This document shows, in pieces, positions 44,408-52,600 of a DNA stretch of 64,000 nt. How positions within the stretch are numbered: position 1 is the first letter of the stretch; each line of letters starts with the position of its first letter. The translations under genes were made by a program, and so were the position numbers. Under the pieces are notes generated by a model. It was not told the DNA's origin. It searched no databases and worked only from the letters and a program-made list of their open reading frames with translations. The DNA is taken from assembly GCA_037190845.1 (NCBI GenBank), contig JBBCJI010000019.1, positions 1 through 64,000 of the forward strand. The letters are read 5' to 3'. Origin of the DNA: JBEBVQ01 sp037190845. GTDB taxonomy: Bacteria > Bacteroidota > Bacteroidia > Chitinophagales > Chitinophagaceae.

Positions 44408-44691
44408 AATAGTTTCGATCCTTATAAACGTTATTTAATCAATTATATTCTTTAAAAAAACTACTGCCGGAGCACGTTTTCGTCTACCTGCACCAACAAC
44501 GGCAAAGCCTTATGCTGCAATCGTTCCCACGTTCCCAACGGTTGAAAATACGGAAATTTTCCAAACATGCAAGGCTTCACTGTTTATTTTTTATAATGGC
44601 AAATGTATAAAACATATTTAAACGCAGGTAGTAAATCATAAAATCCATTGTACAATCCTCCCTCGCAGAAACCGGGAATCATAAATCCCAC

Positions 44692-44699
44692 TATCTTTG
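44692..44699 (+). promoter_or_regulatory. TATCTTTG -7 box of ftsK
   Basis: TAnnTTTG match ending 20 nt before the ftsK ATG. No -33 TTG at the expected place. The rest of the 312-nt divergent gap holds no gene that I can see. Confidence 0.5.
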
Positions 44700-44719
44700 C
44701 ACCCTGTTTTCACGCCCCA

Positions 44720-47212
44720 ATGGCCAACCGGAAAAAAAAGAACAAGCAGGTTACAGATCCTGCTGCGTCAGAAACGCAGCGGGTAAGCCGTGCCCGGCAA
44801 ATCCGGCTGACTTTGGGCATACTGGTGCTCCTCAGCGGTATCTTTACCTGCTTTGCCATTATCAGCTACCTTTTTACCTGGCAGGCCGACCAGGATAACT
44901 TCCTGTCGGATACCGGCATACGGCAATTCCTGAAACATAGCGATACCCCGGTAGCCAACTGGGCCGGGCGCCTGGGCGCTCTGCTCGCACACACGCTTGT
45001 ATACCGGGGCGCCGGCATCGCCTCCTTTGCTGTCGGGCTTTGGGTAACCTGCCTGGGGCTTAATATGGTATACGGCAAGCAGGTCATCCCGTTGCTTCGT
45101 TATCTCCGCTGGCTGGCGCTCACCCTGCTGATCGCAGCGCCCATACTTGCCTATATCCTGCCCCATGCCACCTTCTCCTTTGGCGGCGCCTGGGGTAATG
45201 AAGCGATTCACTACCTGAACGGACTGCTCGGCAGAACCGGCACAGGTATGTTGCTGGCAGCGATAACCGGCTTTTTCATTTTTGTTGTTTTCGCGCTCGA
45301 TCTCTCCCCCCTCCTCAGACGGCTGCGAAAAAAGATCCGGAAACCGGTTGCGCCACCGGTCATACCAGATATACCCGAAACCGATGACGAACCCAAACCT
45401 GCTCCGGCAATATTCAATACACTTAAAAACAGTACGGATAAACCAGTTGTCATTGACATCCCGGAAGAGGATATCAGTGACGATACCCAACACTTAATCC
45501 TTACCGAAAAAACACCGCAGCAGGAACCGGAGGAGGAAGCGCTATATACAGAACCGGAACCATCCTATGAACTTTCCATCGCAACGGAAGAGCCGGAGAT
45601 AAAGAGCAAAGCCAGAGAGCTTTCTTTCGAAGTCATCACACAAACAGAAGATGTGCCTGCACCTGTTGTGCGGCACGGCGCACATATCAGCATAGAAGAC
45701 AATGAGCCGTATGCGCCCGAGCTGGATCTGCCTGATTACAAATTCCCCACACTTGACCTGCTGGAGGACCGTGGACTTGAGGCCATAGCGCTGGACAAGG
45801 AAGAACTGGAAAAAAACAAAAACCAGATCATCCAGACACTGCGCAGCTTCAGCATCGAGATACAACGGATCAGCGCCACCGTAGGGCCTACGGTAACGCT
45901 TTACGAGATCGTACCTGCCGAAGGCATCCGCATCTCCAAGATCCGCAACCTCGAAGACGACATCGCCCTCAACCTGGCCGCCCTCGGCATCCGTATCATC
46001 GCACCGATTCCGGGTAAGGGAACTATCGGCATTGAAGTGCCTAATGCACGCAAACAGATCGTATCCATGCGCACCCTGCTTTCGAGCGATAAGTTCGTCA
46101 ATAGCAAGATGAGCCTCCCGATCGCGCTCGGTAAAAAAATAGATAACGAAAATTATATCGTAGACCTGGCCACCATGCCTCACTTGTTGATGGCCGGCGC
46201 TACAGGACAGGGTAAATCGGTAGGTATCAATGCAATACTTGTATCCCTGCTCTATAAAAAACATCCGTCCCAGCTTAAATTTGTAATGGTGGACCCCAAG
46301 AAGGTGGAGCTCTCCGTCTACCGGACCATTGAAAAACATTTCCTTGCCAAGCTGCCCAACGAAGAAGAAGCGATCATCACCGATACTAAAAAGGTGATCT
46401 ATACGCTCAATGCACTCTGCATCGAAATGGACAACCGCTACGAATTACTGAAGGAAGCAGGCGCACGCAACATAAAAGAATACAACGAAAAATTCATCAA
46501 GCGCCGCCTTAACCCGGCCAACGGGCATAAATACCTGCCATTTATAGTATTGGTGGTAGATGAGTTTGCTGATCTTATCATGACGGCAGGCAAGGAAGTG
46601 GAAATACCGATTGCCCGCCTGGCGCAACTCGCCCGTGCCGTGGGTATTCACCTGATCATTGCTACCCAGCGCCCTTCAGTGAACGTGATCACCGGTACAA
46701 TCAAAGCCAACTTCCCGGCCCGGATCGCATTCAAGGTATCTGCAAAGGTAGACTCACGTACCATTCTCGATACCGGCGGCGCCGAACAACTGGTAGGGCG
46801 CGGCGATATGCTGGTATCTCATGGCAGCGAGTTGCTCCGCCTGCAATGCGCATTCGTAGATACGCCCGAAGTTGAGCAGATCGCAGAGTTCATCGGCACG
46901 CAACGCGGCTACCCCTCCGCCTTCGAGCTGCCGGAATACGACGGAGACGACGGAGAAAGCAACGGCAAAAATATTGACCTTACCAACCGCGACAAGTTGT
47001 TTGAAGATTGTGCACGCGCTGTCATACAAACCCAGAACGGCTCCACTTCCAATCTCCAGCGCCGGTTTAACCTTGGCTACAACCGCGCCGGACGAATTAT
47101 GGATCAACTGGAAGCTGCCGGTATTGTCGGCCCTGCTGTCGGCAGCAAACCGAGAGAGGTATTGTTCCATACGGAATCGGAACTGGAACAGTTTTTGAAT
47201 GAAATGCTTTGA
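44720..47212 (+). CDS. ftsK: DNA translocase FtsK
   Basis: An 830-residue septal DNA pump that clears and aligns chromosome ends at division. I start at the ATG opening MANRKKKNKQ; the frame from 44648 crosses the promoter box. Four N-terminal membrane helices (LTLGILVLLSGIFTCFAIIS and so on), an acidic, Pro-rich linker (about 210-330), then the motor: Walker A AGATGQGKSVGIN, Walker B IVLVVDEFADLIM, and the C-terminal winged-helix gamma domain (LQRRFNLGYNRAGRIMDQLE). The linker is short compared with the E. coli protein, as usual outside enterics. A CACATC-type repeat follows its stop codon. Confidence 0.97.
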   Translation: MANRKKKNKQVTDPAASETQRVSRARQIRLTLGILVLLSGIFTCFAIISYLFTWQADQDNFLSDTGIRQFLKHSDTPVANWAGRLGALLAHTLVYRGAGIASFAVGLWVTCLGLNMVYGKQVIPLLRYLRWLALTLLIAAPILAYILPHATFSFGGAWGNEAIHYLNGLLGRTGTGMLLAAITGFFIFVVFALDLSPLLRRLRKKIRKPVAPPVIPDIPETDDEPKPAPAIFNTLKNSTDKPVVIDIPEEDISDDTQHLILTEKTPQQEPEEEALYTEPEPSYELSIATEEPEIKSKARELSFEVITQTEDVPAPVVRHGAHISIEDNEPYAPELDLPDYKFPTLDLLEDRGLEAIALDKEELEKNKNQIIQTLRSFSIEIQRISATVGPTVTLYEIVPAEGIRISKIRNLEDDIALNLAALGIRIIAPIPGKGTIGIEVPNARKQIVSMRTLLSSDKFVNSKMSLPIALGKKIDNENYIVDLATMPHLLMAGATGQGKSVGINAILVSLLYKKHPSQLKFVMVDPKKVELSVYRTIEKHFLAKLPNEEEAIITDTKKVIYTLNALCIEMDNRYELLKEAGARNIKEYNEKFIKRRLNPANGHKYLPFIVLVVDEFADLIMTAGKEVEIPIARLAQLARAVGIHLIIATQRPSVNVITGTIKANFPARIAFKVSAKVDSRTILDTGGAEQLVGRGDMLVSHGSELLRLQCAFVDTPEVEQIAEFIGTQRGYPSAFELPEYDGDDGESNGKNIDLTNRDKLFEDCARAVIQTQNGSTSNLQRRFNLGYNRAGRIMDQLEAAGIVGPAVGSKPREVLFHTESELEQFLNEML

Positions 47213-47300
47213 GATGTGACAGATGTGTATGATGTGCCAAATGTGTTTAATCACGACCGAAAGCACATCTGACACATCTCCCACATTAAACACATTAAAT
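47213..47300. repeat. GATGTG/CACATC nested palindrome after ftsK
   Basis: It starts right after the ftsK TGA. Outer and inner arms are nested: GATGTGACAGATGTG with CACATCTGACACATC (one mismatch), and ATGTGTTTAAT near TTAAACACATT. It is the longest member of the family (others at 31748 and 36050) and separates ftsK from the LolA-like gene. Confidence 0.7.
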
Positions 47301-47325
47301 ATTAAAACAAACAATAAAACAACTA

Positions 47326-47979
47326 ATGAAAAAATTATTGATCGTCTCCCTGGCCCTGATCCTGTGTAATGTAACCGTTTCTTCTGCCCAGCAGCAAGAC
47401 AAAAAGGCTAAAGAGATCCTGGAAGCTGTAAGTAAGAAAATAGGAAGCCTGAAAACCCTCAAGGCTAATTTTGCCCTGCACCTTACCGGTGCCAACGGCA
47501 AGGTGAACGAAACCAAAAAAGGTTCCTTTTCCATGAAAGGACAAAAATACCGCGTATCACTGGATGGCCAGGAAATTATCTGCGACAACAAAACCGTATG
47601 GACCTGGATGAAGGACGTGAATGAAGTACAGATAAGCACATATAACCCTACTGAGCAAACCCTTTCTCCCGCCAAGCTGTTCACCAACTTTTACGATAAG
47701 GAGTACACTTATAAATACATAGGACAGCGCAAGGTAAACGGCAAAGACTGTGACGTGATTGAAATGACACCCTTAACTGGTGAAAAACAGTTCAGCAAAA
47801 TAGAACTGGCAATAGACAAAGCGACCAGAACGATCACCGGCGGTAACGTATGGGAAAAGAACGGCAATAAATACAAGTACGATATCAGCGGCTTTACGGC
47901 AGACGCCAACATCAGTGACAGCTATTTCAGCTTCAACGAAAAAGAGCATCCCGGTGTGGAGGTTGTGGATCTCCGGTAA
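47326..47979 (+). CDS. LolA-like outer-membrane lipoprotein carrier
   Basis: A 217-residue periplasmic protein with signal peptide MKKLLIVSLALILCNVTVSS (cut after AQ). Beta-strand pattern and motifs fit the LolA/LolB fold: SLKTLKANFALHLTG, KGSFSMKGQKYRVSLDGQEI, DNKTVWTWMKDVNEVQIS and DVIEMTPL. LolA shuttles lipoproteins from the inner to the outer membrane; Bacteroidota relatives are common, not all proven carriers. It follows ftsK by 113 nt on the same strand with a repeat in between. Confidence 0.88.
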   Translation: MKKLLIVSLALILCNVTVSSAQQQDKKAKEILEAVSKKIGSLKTLKANFALHLTGANGKVNETKKGSFSMKGQKYRVSLDGQEIICDNKTVWTWMKDVNEVQISTYNPTEQTLSPAKLFTNFYDKEYTYKYIGQRKVNGKDCDVIEMTPLTGEKQFSKIELAIDKATRTITGGNVWEKNGNKYKYDISGFTADANISDSYFSFNEKEHPGVEVVDLR

Positions 47980-48011
47980 CCACCAACCATAGAAACAAGG
48001 CCCACCTCATT

Positions 48012-49538
48012 CTACTCGTTTTGGACATCCCCGCCTTCAGCAGGCTGTTCTTCGGCAGGAGATTCCGGGGCGGGTTCTGTAAAGTCTATGATATTTTCCC
48101 AGCCTGACCGCACCTTTACCGCCTCGCTGTGTGGAATTACCCATTCCGGCTGCACCTGGTCCAAAAGATCGCCGGTATCCCATTGCCCGTTTTCATTTTC
48201 GTCTATAATGATACGTAATGAATAACTACCTTCTGTAAGATACGACAAACGAACCACCGTATCGGTAACCGGGCTGTGGTGTACTGTATCCGGGCCGTTC
48301 GTAACCATCAGGATATGTTTATTCCCGTAATACGCAGCGGCAACATTTATCTGCACCTTTGCATAATCGTCCTCATACTTTGTACGGAAGCTATAGCGGG
48401 ACGGCATGGCCTCAGTGCCGGCCGAATCCCGTATAAAACCTTTCAGTAACCGCAGGGTATAAGCAGCATCCTGCCGCCAGTCTGTTATTATTTTAAAAGT
48501 CTTCCTGTCCGCCGTATCTATCTGCAATGCTATATTTACGGACACCTCCACACCGCTGCTGTCATACACAAGCGTAATCCTGTCAGCATTCAGTTCTGCC
48601 AACTCCAGGTTAGACGTTACGATAAGTGGTTTAGTAATATCCAATGTACGTTTGTCCAGATCGGACGTATCAACAGGAACCTGGTATGTGAGTGGTTCAT
48701 TTTCCTTTTTATTATCCTGCCTGCTGTTTTTTCCGGAGATTGACGGTTTCCCGCCTGCTGTTCCGGGTAAATCTTCCGTATCCGCAGTGTCAGGAGGCAC
48801 TAATTCCCGGAATGTACGCAGCGGTTCATGCAAAAGGGAATCTTCCTGCGGCCGGACAATTGTTGTTGTAAATGCTATCCGCTCCTCTTCTCCGTCATAC
48901 CTCAGGTTATCATTTTTATCATGAAGTGCATAAATACGAAAGTTTCGCGGGGGTAATCCTTCAATCCGAAACTGGCCGGTAGCATCCGCACGCACAGCAT
49001 ATAAAGGCTTTTCCCGCACAACAGCAGTGTCTGATACAGACGCTGCATACAGCAGGACAAAAGCGCCGGTATCCGGCAGACCGGTCAGGGCATTCAACAC
49101 CTTGCCTTTCAGCCAGAGCGAATCAAAATAGCTGCCTGTACTGAATAAATAATGATAACCGGTAAACGGATTATTTTCATGCAGATCCTGAATAGCCTTA
49201 CCAAAGGAGATACGATAGGTAGTGCTGTCCATAAGCAGCGTATCCGGAAGCGTTACAGTCACCTTTTTATTTGCGACAATCACCACGGGAGGAATCGGCA
49301 ATATCGGCGCTATCTGTATCTCTTTCGCCGCATCATTCACTACTACATATTCATCAAAACGCAGTTCCAGCTTACGCACCTTTATATTTAGCTGGGAATC
49401 CGGAGGAGTTACAGACAACAGCTTTGGCGGTATTTCATCTTTCTTCCCTCCGGAAGGAGGTACTATATTGGCGCACCCTTGTAACAGGCACAACAGCAAC
49501 AATACGAGTACCGGCGTGGAAACAGGGATGCTTTTCAT
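48012..49538 (-). CDS. Lipoprotein with Ig-like domain
   Basis: A 508-residue lipoprotein: signal peptide MKSIPVSTPVLVLLLLCLL and lipobox LQGC with Cys22. The mature start CANIVPPSGGKKDEIPPKLL and the strand LRFDEYVVVNDAAKEIQIAP match the SbsA Ig-like domain family of Bacteroidota lipoproteins. A carboxypeptidase-regulatory-like module (ADATGQFRIEGLPPRNFRIY) and a low-complexity, charged linker follow, then beta-rich domains to the acidic end. Probably outer-membrane anchored; function unknown. Convergent with the LolA-like gene. A minus-strand TAGTTTTG box ends 5 nt before the start codon. Confidence 0.88.
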   Translation of the reverse strand: MKSIPVSTPVLVLLLLCLLQGCANIVPPSGGKKDEIPPKLLSVTPPDSQLNIKVRKLELRFDEYVVVNDAAKEIQIAPILPIPPVVIVANKKVTVTLPDTLLMDSTTYRISFGKAIQDLHENNPFTGYHYLFSTGSYFDSLWLKGKVLNALTGLPDTGAFVLLYAASVSDTAVVREKPLYAVRADATGQFRIEGLPPRNFRIYALHDKNDNLRYDGEEERIAFTTTIVRPQEDSLLHEPLRTFRELVPPDTADTEDLPGTAGGKPSISGKNSRQDNKKENEPLTYQVPVDTSDLDKRTLDITKPLIVTSNLELAELNADRITLVYDSSGVEVSVNIALQIDTADRKTFKIITDWRQDAAYTLRLLKGFIRDSAGTEAMPSRYSFRTKYEDDYAKVQINVAAAYYGNKHILMVTNGPDTVHHSPVTDTVVRLSYLTEGSYSLRIIIDENENGQWDTGDLLDQVQPEWVIPHSEAVKVRSGWENIIDFTEPAPESPAEEQPAEGGDVQNE

Positions 49539-49543
49539 CGCGG

Positions 49544-49551
49544 CAAAACTA
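49544..49551 (-). promoter_or_regulatory. TAGTTTTG -7 box of the Ig-like lipoprotein gene
   Basis: TAnnTTTG match on the minus strand, 5 nt from the ATG, so predicted to give a nearly leaderless transcript. Confidence 0.4.
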
Positions 49552-49643
49552 CTTACTAATTATGATAAACATAAACCGCCGTTCCGGGTATACCCACCAT
49601 GCGAAGCTTCGTGTATTTAACATTTAACATCTGAAAACGCCTT

Positions 49644-49651
49644 TACCTTTG
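49644..49651 (+). promoter_or_regulatory. TACCTTTG -7 box of gpx
   Basis: Exact TACCTTTG octamer ending 23 nt before the glutathione peroxidase ATG. No -33 TTG at standard spacing. Confidence 0.5.
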
Positions 49652-49674
49652 TAAAGAACATTAAGTCCTTAAAT

Positions 49675-50217
49675 ATGATGTTGACCACACTGCTACTATT
49701 CAAATTCCTGTTTTTTGCACCACCGCCCAAGGAAGATATACCATCCAGCATATACGATTTCAAAGTTGCTTCGCTGGACGGCGGAGAGATCGACTTCTCG
49801 CAATTCCGGGGTAAGAAGATCCTGATCGTCAATACCGCTTCCAAATGTGGTCATACACCCCAGTACAAAGAACTGGAGGAAATATATCAAAAGTATAAGG
49901 ACAGGTTGGTCGTTGTAGGCTTTCCGGCCAACAACTTCTTATCACAGGAGCCGGGTAGCAATGAAGATATTGCTATCTTTTGCGAAAGGAATTACGGAGT
50001 TAGCTTCCCGATGGCGGCCAAGATCTCAGTAAAAGGAAGAAACATGGCCCCGATATACCAATGGCTGACTAATAAGGATCATAACGGAGTACAGAACAGC
50101 TCCGTGAAATGGAATTTCCAGAAATACCTGATCAGTGAAACGGGTGGATTGATTGCTGTATTTGACCCGAAAACCAAACCCACAGATCCACAGATCATCA
50201 ATGCCATCGCCCCGTAG
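49675..50217 (+). CDS. Glutathione peroxidase (thiol peroxidase type)
   Basis: A 180-residue thioredoxin-fold peroxidase that reduces hydroperoxides. The peroxidatic residue is Cys58 in NTASKCGHTPQYKELE, a Cys form rather than selenocysteine. VVGFPANNFLSQEPGS (family motif FPCNQF/FPANxF, with the Gln position shifted) and the WNF motif in VKWNFQKYL complete the active site. A short hydrophobic N-terminus (TLLLFKFLFFAPPP) may be a membrane anchor or signal. Bacterial enzymes of this type usually take electrons from thioredoxin. The stop codon TAG belongs to a REP palindrome. Confidence 0.95.
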   Translation: MMLTTLLLFKFLFFAPPPKEDIPSSIYDFKVASLDGGEIDFSQFRGKKILIVNTASKCGHTPQYKELEEIYQKYKDRLVVVGFPANNFLSQEPGSNEDIAIFCERNYGVSFPMAAKISVKGRNMAPIYQWLTNKDHNGVQNSSVKWNFQKYLISETGGLIAVFDPKTKPTDPQIINAIAP

Positions 50218-50349
50218 GGGCAACCCTTGCGGTTGCCCTGTCCCCCCCCACACACAATGCGGACAAACGCGGGCAATAGGGCAAGTTGCCCCTACGATCT
50301 GAAACCGTTACCTTTGCATATATTAAGGGCAACCGCGAGGGTTGCCCCT
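50214..50349. repeat. Cluster of three REP-type palindromes
   Basis: Three GTAGGGGCAAC-type elements in 136 bp: 50214-50242 (begins with the gpx stop codon), 50271-50295 (minus orientation) and 50327-50349 (AGGGCAACCGCGAGGGTTGCCCCT). Arrangement is BIME-like. The second provides the TTG of the next gene's promoter. Confidence 0.8.
50286..50316 (+). promoter_or_regulatory. Promoter of the glycosyltransferase gene, built into a REP
   Basis: TTG (50286-50288), 20 nt, TACCTTTG (50309-50316). The TTG lies in the REP sequence GCAAGTTGCCCCTAC. The box ends 46 nt before the ATG at 50363. Confidence 0.65.
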
Positions 50350-50362
50350 GTCATTTTTATAT

Positions 50363-51568
50363 ATGCCCAGAATTTTACGCATCATGAACCGCCTGATCAT
50401 TGGCGGACCTGCGCTGAATGCCACTTACCTGACCCGCTATATGCCTCCGGAATATGAGACTTTGCTGGTCACCGGCGGGAAAGACGACCATGAACAGGAT
50501 GCCACACACCTTACCGAAGAGCTGGACATTAAACCATATACCATACAACAGATGCGCCGGGCGATTGATCCGGCAGCAGATGCATCAGCCTACCGGGAAA
50601 TGAAAAAACTCATCCGTGATTTCAAACCGGACATTGTACACACACACGCTGCCAAGAGCGGCGCGATCGGCCGGTTGGCCGCACATGCCTGCAACGTGCC
50701 TGTGATCGTACATACCTTTCACGGGCATGTATTTCACAGTTACTTCAATAAATGGAAAACCGGGGCATTTATCCGTATAGAAAGATACCTCGCAAGACGC
50801 TCCTCCGGCATTATCGCCATCAGTGAGCTTCAGAAGAACGAGCTGTCTCGTGTATACCGGATATGCCCGGAAGAGAAAATACGTATCATACCACTGGGAC
50901 TGGATCTGAATAAATTCAGCGAAAACCAGGAGCAAAAAAGAAAAGCATTCCGGGAACAATATCAGATTGCTGATGACGAGATCGCAATCGGCATCATAGG
51001 CCGTATTGTCCCCGTTAAGAATCACAGCCTCTTTGTTGCAGCCGCCGCGCAGGTACAGTCCGCCGTTGGGAAAAAGATACGGTTTGTAGTGATCGGCGAC
51101 GGTGACATGCGGCAGCAAATGGAATCTGAATTTCATAAAGCCGGTATAGATTACACCTATTACCCCGAACAACAAAAACGGGCAACGGCCATCTGTACTT
51201 CCTGGCGAACGGATATGGATACCGTACTTGCCGGTCTCGACATCATTACACTGACTTCACACAATGAAGGCACGCCCGTATCACTGATTGAAGCACAGGC
51301 AGCAGGCAAGCCTGTTGTTTCCACACGGGTAGGCGGTGTCGCCGATGTCGTGATCCACAACAAAACCGGTATCATTACAGAGCCGGGAAAAGCAGACCAG
51401 CTTTCAGACGCATTACTGGATTTTATCCGGACACCGACACTGAGGGAACAGTTTGGCAATCGCGGACACCGGCATGTCATAGAGCATTACTCGTACCAAC
51501 GCCTGGTAAAGGATATGGCCGGATACTATGATCAGTTGCTTCAGGAAAACAAAAAAACAGTGAGTTAA
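50363..51568 (+). CDS. GT-B glycosyltransferase, family 4 type
   Basis: A 401-residue glycosyltransferase. I choose the ATG opening MPRILRIMNRLIIGG; the longer frame starts at a TTG inside a REP. N-terminal domain: PDIVHTHAAKSGAIGRLAAH and HGHVFHSYF; linker ISELQKNEL; C-terminal donor domain: IGIIGRIVPVKNHSLFVAAA, and the EX7E-like signature HNEGTPVSLIEAQAAGKPVV near the end. It likely adds a sugar to a cell-envelope polysaccharide or glycolipid, with donor and acceptor unknown. An ATTAGC-type repeat starts at its stop codon. Confidence 0.92.
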   Translation: MPRILRIMNRLIIGGPALNATYLTRYMPPEYETLLVTGGKDDHEQDATHLTEELDIKPYTIQQMRRAIDPAADASAYREMKKLIRDFKPDIVHTHAAKSGAIGRLAAHACNVPVIVHTFHGHVFHSYFNKWKTGAFIRIERYLARRSSGIIAISELQKNELSRVYRICPEEKIRIIPLGLDLNKFSENQEQKRKAFREQYQIADDEIAIGIIGRIVPVKNHSLFVAAAAQVQSAVGKKIRFVVIGDGDMRQQMESEFHKAGIDYTYYPEQQKRATAICTSWRTDMDTVLAGLDIITLTSHNEGTPVSLIEAQAAGKPVVSTRVGGVADVVIHNKTGIITEPGKADQLSDALLDFIRTPTLREQFGNRGHRHVIEHYSYQRLVKDMAGYYDQLLQENKKTVS

Positions 51569-51617
51569 TCAGCTGATGCGTAATGATTCCTTGCGGCAGG
51601 CATTAGCTCATTAAGCA
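51561..51617. repeat. ATTAGC-family intergenic palindrome, copy C
   Basis: Begins TGAGTTAATCAGCTGATG, overlapping the glycosyltransferase stop codon (TAA at 51566-51568), and continues TAATGATTCCTTGCGGCAGG and ATTAGCTCATTAAGC up to the tdh stop codon. It fills the whole gap between the two convergent genes. Confidence 0.75.
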
Positions 51618-52565
51618 CTACTTGCCGGAAAGGTGCTGCAGCATATCAGCAGTCATTTTTTCCAGGTCGTACCGGTGCTGCCATCCCCAGTCGCGCCTTG
51701 CGGCGCTGTCATCAATGCTGGCGGGCCAGCCTTCGGCGATCTGCTGACGGTAATCCGGCTCGTAGGAAATTTCAAAGGAAGGGATGTGCTTACGTATTGC
51801 TGCCGCAACCTCTTCCGGCGCAAAGCTCATTGCCGAAATATTGTAAGACATACGTGTACCCATTTGTTCAGCGGGCGCTTCCATTAATTCTATAGTACCC
51901 CGGATCGCATCGTCCATATACATCATAGGCAGGTACGTGCCCTGATCCAGGAAAGAAGTATAACGTCCATGCTTCAATGCTTCATGATAAATCTCTACAG
52001 CATAGTCCGTAGTACCGCCGCCCGGTGCGCTTTTCCAGCTTATCAGACCGGGATAACGCAGGCTGCGGACATCCAGGCCCCAGCGCTGATGATAATACTG
52101 GCACCAAAGCTCACCGGCGTATTTGCTGATGCCATATACAGTCCGGGGTTCTACAACAGTTTGCTGCGGCGTCTGTTCACGGGGTGTGGATGTACCAAAC
52201 ACCGCTATGGAACTTGGCCAGTATACTTTATGCAGCTTCTCCTCCACAGCGATATCCAGTACCCGGAGCAGGCTGTTCATATTGATATCCCAGGCTTTCT
52301 GCGGGTTTTTCTCGCCGGTAGCGCTCAGGAGCGCAGCCAGCAGGTATACCTGCGTGATACCTTCCTTTTTTACAAGGTTGTGTACAGCGGATGCATCCAT
52401 TACATCCAGCACTTGGTATGGACCCGCATCCCGGAGCAGCGGATGCGGCTCACGAATGTCTGTTGCGATGACCTGGCTGTCACCATACATGTTGCGTAAG
52501 GCCAGTGTGAGTTCTACACCAATCTGGCCGCAGGAGCCGATAATCAGAATTTTTTCCTTGTTCAT
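51618..52565 (-). CDS. L-threonine 3-dehydrogenase (SDR/epimerase type)
   Basis: A 315-residue extended short-chain dehydrogenase. I start at the ATG opening MNKEKILIIGSCGQIG; the longer frame overlaps the end of carA. NAD-binding motif GSCGQIG (GxxGxxG), an acidic ribose-binding residue in VIATDIRE, and catalytic Tyr/Lys in TVYGISKYAGE (YxxxK). The GalE-like threonine dehydrogenases of Flavobacterium and relatives share this start and SAPGGGTTDYAVEIYHEAL. The reaction is threonine to 2-amino-3-ketobutyrate. It is 35 nt after carA on the same strand. Confidence 0.9.
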   Translation of the reverse strand: MNKEKILIIGSCGQIGVELTLALRNMYGDSQVIATDIREPHPLLRDAGPYQVLDVMDASAVHNLVKKEGITQVYLLAALLSATGEKNPQKAWDINMNSLLRVLDIAVEEKLHKVYWPSSIAVFGTSTPREQTPQQTVVEPRTVYGISKYAGELWCQYYHQRWGLDVRSLRYPGLISWKSAPGGGTTDYAVEIYHEALKHGRYTSFLDQGTYLPMMYMDDAIRGTIELMEAPAEQMGTRMSYNISAMSFAPEEVAAAIRKHIPSFEISYEPDYRQQIAEGWPASIDDSAARRDWGWQHRYDLEKMTADMLQHLSGK

Positions 52566-52600
52566 GCTAAAGCTGTTATGATCATGCATGGGCATCAGCT

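Noticed and set aside
50342..50362. TTG start for the glycosyltransferase
   Set aside because: It lies inside a REP palindrome; the ATG at 50363 begins a normal GT4 N-terminus.
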